Source: CAVYXK01 sp963772445 (GTDB lineage: Bacteria; Pseudomonadota; Alphaproteobacteria; Acetobacterales; Acetobacteraceae). From it: a stretch of 64,000 nt of DNA. Every line of letters starts with the position of its first letter. Within the stretch, counting starts at the first letter, position 1. Below are positions 56,648 to 64,000 of the stretch, piece by piece. The notes beneath the pieces were generated by a model. That model did not search any database. It worked only from the letters and a program-made list of their open reading frames with translations, and had not been told where the DNA came from. Location: the NCBI GenBank assembly GCA_963772445.1, contig CAVYXK010000001.1, positions 186,001 through 250,000 of the forward strand, in the 5' to 3' direction. The position numbers and the translations under genes are program-made.

Positions 56648-57406
56648 CGCCCCAATTGGGCCATAAGTCTCGGGAGCGTCCTGGCCGAGACCCGGTCCCG
56701 CATTCGGAGCCTGCGCGCCCTGGCCTGTTGTATTTCGGCCCTGTCCGGGTTGAGCTCCGCATCGTTCGAGAGACTGGAGCGCCCGCGGCTATTTGCGCTT
56801 TTTTGCAATTCGTAACGTAGGCACGATTATATTTGGACGCCGCTCTCGAATGCGAATCTGGAACGATTTGGCCAATGCTTCGAACGCATGTACCGCACCG
56901 AATTGGGCACGGGCGTGTACTACCTCTACGCGGTGTGGCGGCGTCAGATAATTCGTGGCCGGCGTGCGCTGAGCGCCGGGCGATCCGGGATATTCATGTT
57001 GGATTCCTTTGAGACATCCAGTCCCAAAAATTTCGGCAGGCAGGCTCAACGATTTTTTGAGTGGATACGGAGTTGCGATCGTATTCAGGAGGCGTAGCCA
57101 GCGGACCGTGTCCTCCTTGCGGCGTGGCGGGCGATCGCCTCGCGCATGGTGTCATTTGATGCATGCTCGCGCAGGTTAAGGGCCTTCGACTGCGCCAAGG
57201 TTAGCGACATTTTTTGGCATTTGCCTTTTGCAAAATTAGAAGCCGACCTATGCATGTCGCATTATTAATATTGAGTTTATGCGAAATTAACTGATTCTTA
57301 GAACTTTCCGGTCAATAGATCGTTTGGGTTTCCGATTGCATACTTTCGCAATCAGAAATAGTTACGATCGGTATGTTCTGACCAACGGGATAGGACGGGC
57401 AGAATT
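56648..57406. other. Spacer between copies 2 and 3, with a short dehydrogenase relic
   Basis: About 760 bases without a convincing gene. A 69-codon frame at 56888-57097 is open but has no recognisable family. At about 57100-57122, CAGCGGACCGTGTCCTCCTT repeats a stretch of the acyl-CoA dehydrogenase 5' end, the only trace of that gene in this unit. The last 130 bases are the conserved leader. Confidence 0.55.
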
Positions 57407-59159
57407 ATGCAAACCCCCCACAAGACCCAGTCTAACCTTCCGGGCGATACTGACTCGAGCTTTGCTGGTTTTAGCGACAACTCGGGCGACCCGGGCAACC
57501 CGGGCGACATCGTATTCTGGGGCACGGGGGAAAGCAAACCCGCCACCAAGGGCGGAGGTGGCGACAGCGGCAGCGGAACCTCGGGTAGCGGAAGCAGCAG
57601 TGGTAGTTCCTCGCCGCCCCCGACCGGCTTCACCATCAATGTCACGTGGGATGATGCCGGCGCCCCTGCTGGTTTCCAGACTGCTGCCATGGCCGCTGTC
57701 ACTTATCTCGAAAGCCAGTTCCACGATCCTGTCACCCTGAACATCACGCTCGGATACGGGAACCTTGGCACCGGCATCCTCGGTGAAAGCGATTGGGGAA
57801 TGGAGAGCTTCAGCTATGCCTCTGTTCTTGCGGCGATGAAGGCGCACGACACGACGGCGAACGATGCTACCGCTATCGCGTCGCTGCCGGCGTCGTCTTC
57901 CGAGACGGTGTATATGACGCCAGCGAATGCTCAGGCCCTCGGGCTAATAGCATCAGGGGGCAGCGACGGCGCGGCTTGGGTCAACTCAGACTACAACTAC
58001 ACCTACAATGATGCGAGCGGCGTGGCTGGGGGCACATACGATCTTGAAGGCATCATGCTGCACGAGATCACTGAGGTGATGGGGCGCGATCTGATTGCAA
58101 GCGCAACTGACCCGAGCCTCCTGGGCCTCTTCGACTATAAATCAGCCGGCGTTCGCGATACCTCGGATTTCTCCGGGTATTTCTCGATCAATGGCGGCAC
58201 GACCGATCTTGCCCCGTTCAACACGAACTCCGCGGGCGACCCTGGCGACTGGGGCGCAGTCAGTGACAACGCCCTCGACGCCGCCGTTCCAGCCGGAGCG
58301 CGCCTCAATTTCTCCAGCGCCGATGTTACCGTGATGGACGCGCTCGGTTACGAGGCGAACCCATACCAGCCGCCGGCGCCGACCGGCGTGAGCATGGCGC
58401 CGTCACCTGGCACGCTGGCCAGTGCTATGTCTGCCACTGGGCTCAACCCGAGCGTCGCTCTCGCCAGCTTTACCGAGGCGGGCGGCGTCTCAGGAGATAC
58501 CTATAGCTACACGCTCAGTGGGACGGATGCCGCTTCGTTCACGCTGAGCGGTAACAAGCTCATGGCCGCGGGCACGGGTGTAACCGGCGCTGTCAACGGC
58601 CAATTGTTCTCGCTGGACGTGTCGGCGACCGATACGAGCGGGGCAGGAAGCGCGGCCTCGCCGGCTGATCCGCTTGACCTTATCGTCGGAAGCAGCGGCA
58701 GCGACATCATCCAGGTCGGGTCCCTGGCCAGCCACTCCACGCCGACCTTGATCTACGGCCTCGGGGGTGGGGACACGATCAACGGCACGGGCATGACCAG
58801 CTCGCTCTGGTTCGCCGCCGGTCCTGGCGGCGGGGATACTCTGACCGGCGGCAGTGGTGCTAACCGGTACATGTTCTGCAGTGCCAACGACTCGCCTGCC
58901 ACGGCGATGGACGGCGTGACGAATTTCCACGCCGGCACCGATTTGCTGGACTTCTCGGGCATCAGGTACAGCGCTGAAGGATCAAGGAAGCCTCACCGGC
59001 ACGACCATCAATGCCGATTCAGTGGGCTGGCAGCAGAACGGGGCCGACACGTGCGTCTATGTGAACACCGGCTCGGCTTCCGCGAGCCTCAGCGCAGCCA
59101 ACATGGAGATCGCACTTCAGGGCACCATTGCGCTAGCTTCCAAGAACTTCGCTCTGTAA
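57407..59159 (+). pseudogene. Metalloprotease-like RTX protein, array copy 3 (one-base frameshift near end)
   Basis: Third paralogue. A shorter Gly/Ser/Pro linker (GSGTSGSGSSSGSSSPPPTG) replaces the Thr-rich one; the protease-like domain has HEITEVMGR at residue 219; the cadherin-like and RTX-like parts follow (GGGDTINGTG, NFHAGTDLLDFSGI). At about 58966 one extra G in ATCAGGTACAGC (copy 2: ATCAGTACAGC) shifts the frame for the last 60 codons; removing it restores TGTTINADSVGWQQN and an end in SKNFAL, as in the other copies. Unrepaired, the frame runs on to 59263 and loses the putative secretion signal. Confidence 0.85.
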
Positions 59160-59362
59160 CGTCTGAATTGGCTCAGAAGTATCCGGAGCGGTCCCGACCG
59201 AGACCTGGCCCGCATCGACCCTGCGAGCCCTGGCCTGATGCATTTTGGCCCTGTGCGGGTTGAGCGTCTCGTTCGAGAGACTCGGAGGCGGCCTGATCGG
59301 CTTGGGATTGGCGGGGCGATGCACACGGTAACTCACTGGCCCTGACTCACTGGCCCTGGGGA

Positions 59363-59540
59363 GAACTTCGTCCTCTGACGCCTGGTGCCGCCCGAGCGGG
59401 GGTACCGACGTACCTGACTGCGAGCCCTGCTTAGCGGGCGGAAGGGGGGATCGGGTCAGGCGGGATGGAGCGCATGCGATCTGCCGGCCTGCGCGCGCTC
59501 CGTGTGGCCGGCCAGGCGGGATGGCGTTCGCCTTCATAGT
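59363..59540 (+). repeat. Fourth partial unit: 3' end and spacer of copy 1
   Basis: Begins GAACTTCGTCCTCTGACG, identical to the final codons of copy 1 (KNFVL stop), and continues as a diverged copy of the 53836-53990 spacer (GGCGGAAGGGG, GGATGGAGCG, CCAGG.GGGA blocks). The gene body is missing. Confidence 0.75.
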
Positions 59541-59591
59541 CGCCTCAGGCGGGTCCGTGCCGCAACAGGGTTCCCGCCTGAAGAGGGCAGA

Positions 59592-59666
59592 TTGCTGCTC
59601 ACGAATAATTGAGGGAATCCGGGTTGTAGCGACGACGCTCCCCGCGATGGTTCCCGGCTTTGAGCC
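59592..59666 (-). repeat. Inverted copy of the copy-1 spacer
   Basis: Read on the minus strand it gives GGCTCAAAGCCGG...CTCAATTATTCGTGAGCAGC, matching 54002-54069. The segment is therefore inverted relative to the rest of the array. It ends about 60 bases before the ISAzo13-type transposase gene. Confidence 0.75.
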
Positions 59667-59727
59667 GTATGTGCGGCATGTGATCCGGCAGGAATCGCCG
59701 CTTAGGGCCCGCGGCGGAATAAGTGCT

Positions 59728-60939
59728 TCATGGCGGTTGTTGATTTGGCTCAATGGTGTAGTTCCACTCGCCATGGAATGCGTGGCGCGTGATGTTGATC
59801 GCCTGCATCTCGTCATCGGACACCTTCACCCCCTTGGGATAGAGGTTGCCGTCGAGCTCGCAGCAGACCCTGAGACCAGTCTCGGTGGTTGTAGAGCTGA
59901 TCAGTTGCACGATCACCTGATGGCTCACCAGTGGCTTGCCGCGCCAGTTCATGGTGATGAAGGCGAACAGCCGGTGTTCGATGCGGTTCCATTTGCTGGT
60001 GCCGGGTGGCAGGTGGGTAACCGTGATCTTCAGGCCGGTCTCGTTGGCAAGACGCTGGAGTTCGCGTTTCCATAGCTTCACCTGCGGCCCGTTGCTGCCG
60101 CCGCAGTCGGCGGTGATCGTCAGGCACGTCGCATTGGGATAACGCTGCTTGCCGAGCCTATGCCACCAATGCCGGATGCTCTCGACCGCAAAGGCGCCGG
60201 TATCAGCGCTGATGCCGACGCTGATCCAGCCGTGGTTGGCAGCAATGTCGTACACGCCATAGGGAGCGACCTTGCCAAGTTCCGGGATCTTGAAGTCGTG
60301 CACCCGCACCGGTTCGGGATCCCCCTTGCGACGCAGCTCACGGCCGTTGTTCTTGAAATCCCCAACCAGCTCCTTCTTCTTGGTGTCCACTGAGATCGCC
60401 GGCTCGCCCGCGGCGATCGCCGCTTGCACCGTCGCATTGACGTGCTCGAACTGGGCGTTGCGATCCGGATGGTTGCTCCCCTCCCGCGTCTTGCGGTTGG
60501 CCTGGCAACTGTAGTTCAGTTGCCGCAGCAGCTTGCCGAGCACGCGCTGGCTGACCTTGAAGCCAAGCGCGGTCAGCTCCTTGACGAGGTGACGCTGACT
60601 GCGGCTGACCCAGCGCAGCGGCGAGCCGGGATCGCCGCGAATGGCGTCCTCGATCAGTTTCTCCAGCGCCGCCGGCAACCCGGGTTGCCGGGTCACCGCG
60701 CTCTTGCGGCCAGCGCCGGGCCGGCGCAGCCGGGCGCCCAGTTCATTGCGACCGCACCGCAGTTCCGCAATGCCTCGCTGGATGGTGCTGCGCGCCAGCC
60801 CGGTTGCGCTCGCGGTCGCGGTGACGCCGCCAGGGCCCTGCGCCAGCGCTTCGTTGGCGGCGAACAGTCGCCGGGCACGTTCATCGAGGAAGGCTGCTGC
60901 TTTCCGCCAACGCGCACGGATGTCGGCGATGTCGATCAC
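59728..60939 (-). CDS. ISAzo13-type transposase
   Basis: A complete 403-residue transposase. RARWRKAAAFLDERARRLFAA at the N-terminus, then GPGGVTATASATGLARSTI (DNA-binding), ISVDTKKKELVGDFKNNGRE with a catalytic Asp near residue 195, YPNATCLTITADCGGSNG near 265 with another, and HLPPGTSKWNRIEHRLFAFI near 320 with the catalytic Glu. This is the ISAzo13/Rhodopirellula-type DDE family. The frame is intact, so it may be active. It lies against the inverted debris of the protease array. Confidence 0.9.
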   Translation of the reverse strand: MIDIADIRARWRKAAAFLDERARRLFAANEALAQGPGGVTATASATGLARSTIQRGIAELRCGRNELGARLRRPGAGRKSAVTRQPGLPAALEKLIEDAIRGDPGSPLRWVSRSQRHLVKELTALGFKVSQRVLGKLLRQLNYSCQANRKTREGSNHPDRNAQFEHVNATVQAAIAAGEPAISVDTKKKELVGDFKNNGRELRRKGDPEPVRVHDFKIPELGKVAPYGVYDIAANHGWISVGISADTGAFAVESIRHWWHRLGKQRYPNATCLTITADCGGSNGPQVKLWKRELQRLANETGLKITVTHLPPGTSKWNRIEHRLFAFITMNWRGKPLVSHQVIVQLISSTTTETGLRVCCELDGNLYPKGVKVSDDEMQAINITRHAFHGEWNYTIEPNQQPP

Positions 60940-61209
60940 ACCGCGACGCTAGCCGACGCATCTCGCGTCGCACCTAGCAAATTCTCAGATTCTATTCGTG
61001 CTTTGTTTGCGGCTCCTCGATTCGTTTATTTCGCCGCGAGTCCTTAGTGCCAGACTTGAGCAATCGAGGTAGGACGGGGAGCGATAGGTGTTGTCTCTTC
61101 CTGTGGGATTTTTCTCTTTCTTGATCGAACCGGTTCTCAAATTCTGCTTGGCGCGCGCTTAACTTTCGATAATCTAAGCATACAGGAATAGGTGAAGAGG
61201 AGTGGAACG
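60940..61209. other. Intergenic region before PEP-CTERM gene
   Basis: About 270 bases with lower GC than the flanking genes; no gene seen. It should contain the other end of the ISAzo13-type element and the promoter of the PEP-CTERM gene. Confidence 0.4.
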
Positions 61210-61930
61210 ATGAGCTTCAAAGGGATCAAGCTCGGCACGCTGCTCGCCGTGGGTTTGGGGATCGGCGCTGGATACGGCGGAATCGGGTCAGCCCACGCCA
61301 CCTTCATCTCCACGGGCCCCACGGCTGGAAATCCGAAAACTTTCTTGTTCCTGAATATGGCAACGGACACGACGACTTTCTCGGCTAATGCGGGAAAACA
61401 TGGATTGGTAGGCGACTTTATCTGGAACGCCGTCGCCGACGTGGACGTCGATGTCGCGAATGGCTATTCGACCATCAAGCCAAGCGCCAAAGGCGGCGTG
61501 ATTGACTTCGATCACTTTCACCCCCGTCGATCCCTTGATCTGGGGTGACTTCAATTTCCGCGGACTGGCGGAGGGCGGGAAGGAAGCCACTGTAACCGTC
61601 ACCGTCGATGCCACGCAGGGCGGCTCTCAGTCTTTTACCTTCCCGGTCGCAAACAGCGGCGACTTTGCGCGCGTCGGGGTGACAGAGTCCATTGTTCCTG
61701 TTGTTAGTGGAGAGTCCATCTTAAGCGTGACCGTCTCCGCCTCCGAGGGGTTCGACCAGGTGAAGCAAATCAGCGTCAGCCCGTGCATCCCCGCCATCTC
61801 GCCCGCTGATTCCGACTCGGTAGCTGGATGCCGCGGCGGCGTCGTGATCCCCGCGCCCGAACCGGCCAGTCTGGTGCTGCTCGGTTCCGGTCTTGTGGCT
61901 CTGGGTGCTGCTCGCCGCCGCCGGACCTGA
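61210..61930 (+). pseudogene. PEP-CTERM domain protein (one-base frameshift)
   Basis: Exported protein with a signal peptide (LGTLLAVGLGIGAGYGG, cleavage near SAHA) and a C-terminal sorting signal PAPEPASLVLLGSGLVALGA followed by basic residues, as recognised by an exosortase. The middle resembles the second PEP-CTERM protein downstream (WGDFNFRG versus NDFSFRG). One extra base near 61503 breaks the frame between SAKGGVI and ITFTPVDPLIW; repaired it encodes about 239 residues. An AGGAG site precedes the chosen ATG. No exosortase gene is in the window. Confidence 0.85.
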
Positions 61931-61957
61931 GCCGACCGCTCTAAACCCCTAGTCTTC

Positions 61958-61989
61958 AGCCCGGCTCTCGTTTGGGAGCCGGGCTTTTA
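61958..61989 (+). terminator. Intrinsic terminator
   Basis: AGCCCGGCTC and GAGCCGGGCT form a perfect 10-base stem with an 8-base loop, followed by TTTTAG. It ends the PEP-CTERM transcript 27 bases after the stop. Confidence 0.9.
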
Positions 61990-62029
61990 GTATGGCGCCC
62001 ACGGCGCCGGCGCGGTTTCCCGAAACAAA

Positions 62030-62707
62030 ACGGGGAGCAAAGAACCGGAGGCGCCGGCGCAGCAGCGGATCGCGACACAGGAAGCACGCATCGCGGCCCT
62101 GGAGGCGCGGCTCGACGAACTGAGCCGTCCGCCGAAGACCCCCGACAACTCGTCCAAGCCGCCCTCGCAGGGCCAGAAGCAGGATCGCCCAGCGCCGGCT
62201 GCGGATCGTCCGGCGCGCAAGAGCCGGCCCGGGGTCGGTCGGACACTGCATCCGAACCCGGATCGTGTGGTTGATGCCAGGCTGAGCGTTTGTCCGCAGT
62301 GCCAGGCGGCATTTCCGGAGGCCTTGCAGACGCCGCAGCAGGTCTACGAGCGGATCGAGCTGCCGCCGATCAAGCCGGACGTGACGCAGGTCCGCCTGTT
62401 CGGCGGTCGCTGTGCGTGTCGCGGCGAGCGGGTGACCGCCGAGGCCCCGCGCGGGCTGGAGCCGGGCTCACCCTTTGGCCAGTCGATTGCGGCCTTGGTG
62501 GTCTATCTGCACTACGCTCATGCCATCGGCATGGAACGGCTGGCCCGGTTGCTGGACGAGCTGTCTTCGCTGTCGATCAGCGAGGGCGCGATCGGCAACA
62601 TGCTGGCCCGTGCGGGCGAGCCGCTGCTGGCCGCGGCGGCAATGATCCGCGCGACGGTGCTCGCCAGCCCGGTTTTACCCGGCGAGTACAACCGTATTAC
62701 AAAATAA
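62030..62707 (+). pseudogene. IS66-family transposase TnpC, fragment
   Basis: The N-terminal part of TnpC: a coiled coil (ATQEARIAALEARLDELS), then SRPPKTPDNSSKPPSQGQK, the zinc-finger region (VCPQCQAAF, later GGRCACRG) and the start of the catalytic domain (GQSIAALVVYLHYAHAIG). It breaks off after TVLASPV, before the DDE residues, and no start codon is present in frame. The remaining 300 or so residues are missing. It lies between two paralogous PEP-CTERM genes. Confidence 0.88.
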
Positions 62708-62827
62708 ACTCATACCAATATATGCAGTGCGTTTTTCTAAATGCAAACCGGTCTTTTCTATTGCGTTCCGCTTCCGGGTCGGATAAACCGCGTGTCACGT
62801 TAACGGTGAGTCACCCGGAGGAACCAA

Positions 62828-63481
62828 ATGAGGCTGATTCATGTAGCTGCTTCCGCACTCGTGCTCGCGGGTGGGATGGCGATTGTCAGTCCTGCACGGG
62901 CGACCTTCATACTGGACACGAGTTGCGGAGTGTCCAGTTGTGCCGCAGGAACGAAATTGTTCGTCGACAAGTCCAACAAGAATGTTTCGACGTTTGCCGC
63001 TTCCGTCGGCGGACACGTCGGACCAGCGGTGACTGTCACCACGACGGGAAATGTCGATACGGGTGGTGGGTTTGCAACGATCACGCCTGCCAAAGATACC
63101 ACGCTCACAGACCTGATCTTCGCCCCGGCGGACGATACGCTGTTCAATGACTTCTCGTTCAGAGGGTCGCTCGAGCCGTCGGGCTTTACCGGCGTAATCG
63201 ACGTGACATGGACCGACAGCATGGGGAACTCGGGGACGATCAGCTTTACCGTACCTAAAGCAAATCAAGATTATGACGCGCTCGGCATCGTCTCAACCGA
63301 CGGCGAAACGCTGGAATTTGTCGAGATCACGACGCCCGGCTCGGAGAGCTTCAAAATGGTCAAGCAGGTCGAGTTCTCGTTTGCAACCCCACCACCCCCG
63401 CCAGTGCCCGAGCCAGCAACGCTCGCTCTGCTGGGAACCGGCCTGGTAGGCCTGGGATTGCTCCGTCGCCGCAAAGCATAG
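62828..63481 (+). CDS. PEP-CTERM domain protein
   Basis: A 217-residue exported protein. Signal peptide MRLIHVAASALVLAGGMAIV with cleavage near ARA. The middle is beta-rich, with four Cys early on (SCGVSSCAAG). The C-terminus is a proline run followed by PVPEPATLALLGTGLVGLGL and RRRKA, the exosortase sorting signal. It is a diverged paralogue of the frameshifted protein at 61210. A GGAGG site lies six bases before the ATG. Confidence 0.9.
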   Translation: MRLIHVAASALVLAGGMAIVSPARATFILDTSCGVSSCAAGTKLFVDKSNKNVSTFAASVGGHVGPAVTVTTTGNVDTGGGFATITPAKDTTLTDLIFAPADDTLFNDFSFRGSLEPSGFTGVIDVTWTDSMGNSGTISFTVPKANQDYDALGIVSTDGETLEFVEITTPGSESFKMVKQVEFSFATPPPPPVPEPATLALLGTGLVGLGLLRRRKA

Positions 63482-63527
63482 CCACCGGCCGCCCAGAGCT
63501 GGCCGGACGACCTGAAAGCAAGGTCGG

Positions 63528-63560
63528 ACATCCCCTGCCGCGAGGCAGGGGATGTTTTGT
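63528..63560 (+). terminator. Intrinsic terminator
   Basis: ACATCCCCTGCC and GGCAGGGGATGT form a perfect 12-base stem around a GCGA loop, followed by TTTTG. It lies 46 bases after the PEP-CTERM stop. Confidence 0.93.
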
Positions 63561-63720
63561 GTCGGCCGGCGAGATTCAGAACCGCCCCGACGTTCCATGC
63601 AGTAGCCGACCGGCCGACGGTAGTGTGCCAGGCCCATGCCCCTTCCCCGCTTCGCGATAAGCGTTCAGTCTTCCGATGACGCGACGCCTGTCAGCGTCCG
63701 ACGCTTCCGACGGAGGAAAC

Positions 63721-64000
63721 ATGGGCAAGATCGATGGCGCCACACTGGTCGCCCGCAGCCTGAAGCAGCAGCGCGTTGACTACATGTTCGGGATCGTCGG
63801 GTTTCCGGTGGGGCCCATCGCGGCGGCGGCGCAGAAGGCCGGCATCACCTATATCGGCATGCGGAACGAGCAGTCCGCGTCCTATGCCGCCCAGGCCGCC
63901 GGTTATCTGACCGGACGGCCGGGCGCCGCGCTGGTGGTTTCAGGTCCGGGCGTGGTGCACGGCCTCGCCGGACTGGCGAATGCGCAGCAGAATTGCTGGC
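63721..64000 (+). CDS. Oxalyl-CoA decarboxylase/2-hydroxyacyl-CoA lyase-like enzyme (N-terminus only)
   Basis: The first 93 residues of a ThDP enzyme. FGIVGFPVGPIA, YIGMRNEQSASYAAQAAGYL with the catalytic Glu in RNEQ, and LVVSGPGVVHGL match 2-hydroxyacyl-CoA lyase and oxalyl-CoA decarboxylase more than acetolactate synthase. Those enzymes cleave 2-hydroxyacyl-CoA to an aldehyde plus formyl-CoA, or oxalyl-CoA to formyl-CoA plus CO2. A GGAGG site lies four bases before the ATG. Formyl-CoA yields formate, which the fds operon 48 kb away could oxidise. The choice between the two reactions needs the rest of the gene. Confidence 0.82.
   Translation, partial: MGKIDGATLVARSLKQQRVDYMFGIVGFPVGPIAAAAQKAGITYIGMRNEQSASYAAQAAGYLTGRPGAALVVSGPGVVHGLAGLANAQQNCW

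Larger units (their letters stand above)
52072..59666. repeat. Tandem array of three paralogous units plus debris
   Basis: Units start 2773 and 2562 bases apart. Each has the conserved leader and a protease-like gene; the first two also carry the start of an acyl-CoA dehydrogenase gene on the minus strand (intact in unit 1, 289-base relic in unit 2, about 22-base trace in unit 3). The progressive loss of the dehydrogenase suggests unequal recombination followed by decay rather than one event. Confidence 0.85.

Noticed and set aside
56888..57097. A 69-codon plus-strand frame between array copies
   Set aside because: No ribosome site or homology was recognised and no equivalent is conserved in the other spacers.

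Overview
The window is GC-rich bacterial DNA with alphaproteobacterial features: an fdsGBACD formate dehydrogenase operon, many ABC importers whose binding proteins carry twin-arginine leaders, and the palindromic intergenic repeats common in this class. Rhodospirillales/Acetobacteraceae is my best guess. That is an inference from gene content, because there is no rRNA or other marker gene to confirm it.

Layout. 1-4654 (minus): an operon of an SDR dehydrogenase, a ThDP enzyme, a UgpC/MalK-type ATPase and a sugar-type binding protein that runs off the window. 4764-9560 (plus): a branched-chain amino-acid-type ABC importer in which LivM, LivG and LivF are one polypeptide. 9714-15988 (minus): fdsG-fdsB-fdsA-fdhD-fdsD, followed by a deleted oxalate/formate-type MFS antiporter and its intact 32-residue small subunit. 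16062-24387: a TauD/TfdA dioxygenase, lutB-lutC, smpB, dapA, a lytic transglycosylase, an alpha/beta hydrolase and pgpA. 24397-28170: a mobile island with an Mrr-type nuclease remnant, a DUF6788 gene beside a DDE transposase, a hypothetical gene cut by an insertion, and an IS4-type fragment. 28463-35931: a second sugar ABC importer, divergent from a molybdopterin oxidoreductase that converges on a small cytochrome c. 36011-45740: a cluster suited to amino-acid or peptide use (DSD1-type enzyme, gamma-glutamylcyclotransferase, GSAM-like aminotransferase, dipeptide ABC importer, D-cysteine desulfhydrase-like enzyme). 45838-51606: an insertion sequence, a HigBA-type toxin-antitoxin pair, a YcaQ/AlkX-type protein and two acyl-CoA dehydrogenases. 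52072-59666: three tandem copies of a large metalloprotease-like gene with an RTX-like C-terminus, separated by decayed copies of the start of the neighbouring acyl-CoA dehydrogenase. 59728-63481: an ISAzo13-type transposase and two PEP-CTERM proteins flanking an IS66 fragment. 63721-end: the start of an oxalyl-CoA decarboxylase/2-hydroxyacyl-CoA lyase-type enzyme.

How the genes fit together. Fds oxidises formate to CO2 with NAD+. The antiporter remnant and the terminal ThDP enzyme suggest past or present oxalate/formate metabolism. The other clusters are separate import-and-catabolism modules.

Two points dominate interpretation. First, at least ten reading frames (lutB, dapA, slt twice, a sugar-binding protein, a ParE-like remnant, the D-cysteine desulfhydrase-like gene, an IS transposase, protease copy 3, a PEP-CTERM gene) are broken by what is each time a single extra base. 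That bias, and the fact that dapA is normally essential, suggests base-insertion errors in the sequence more than biological decay. Second, the triplicated protease array with its partial acyl-CoA dehydrogenase copies and inverted debris is the most unusual structure here. No tRNA, rRNA or CRISPR array was seen.
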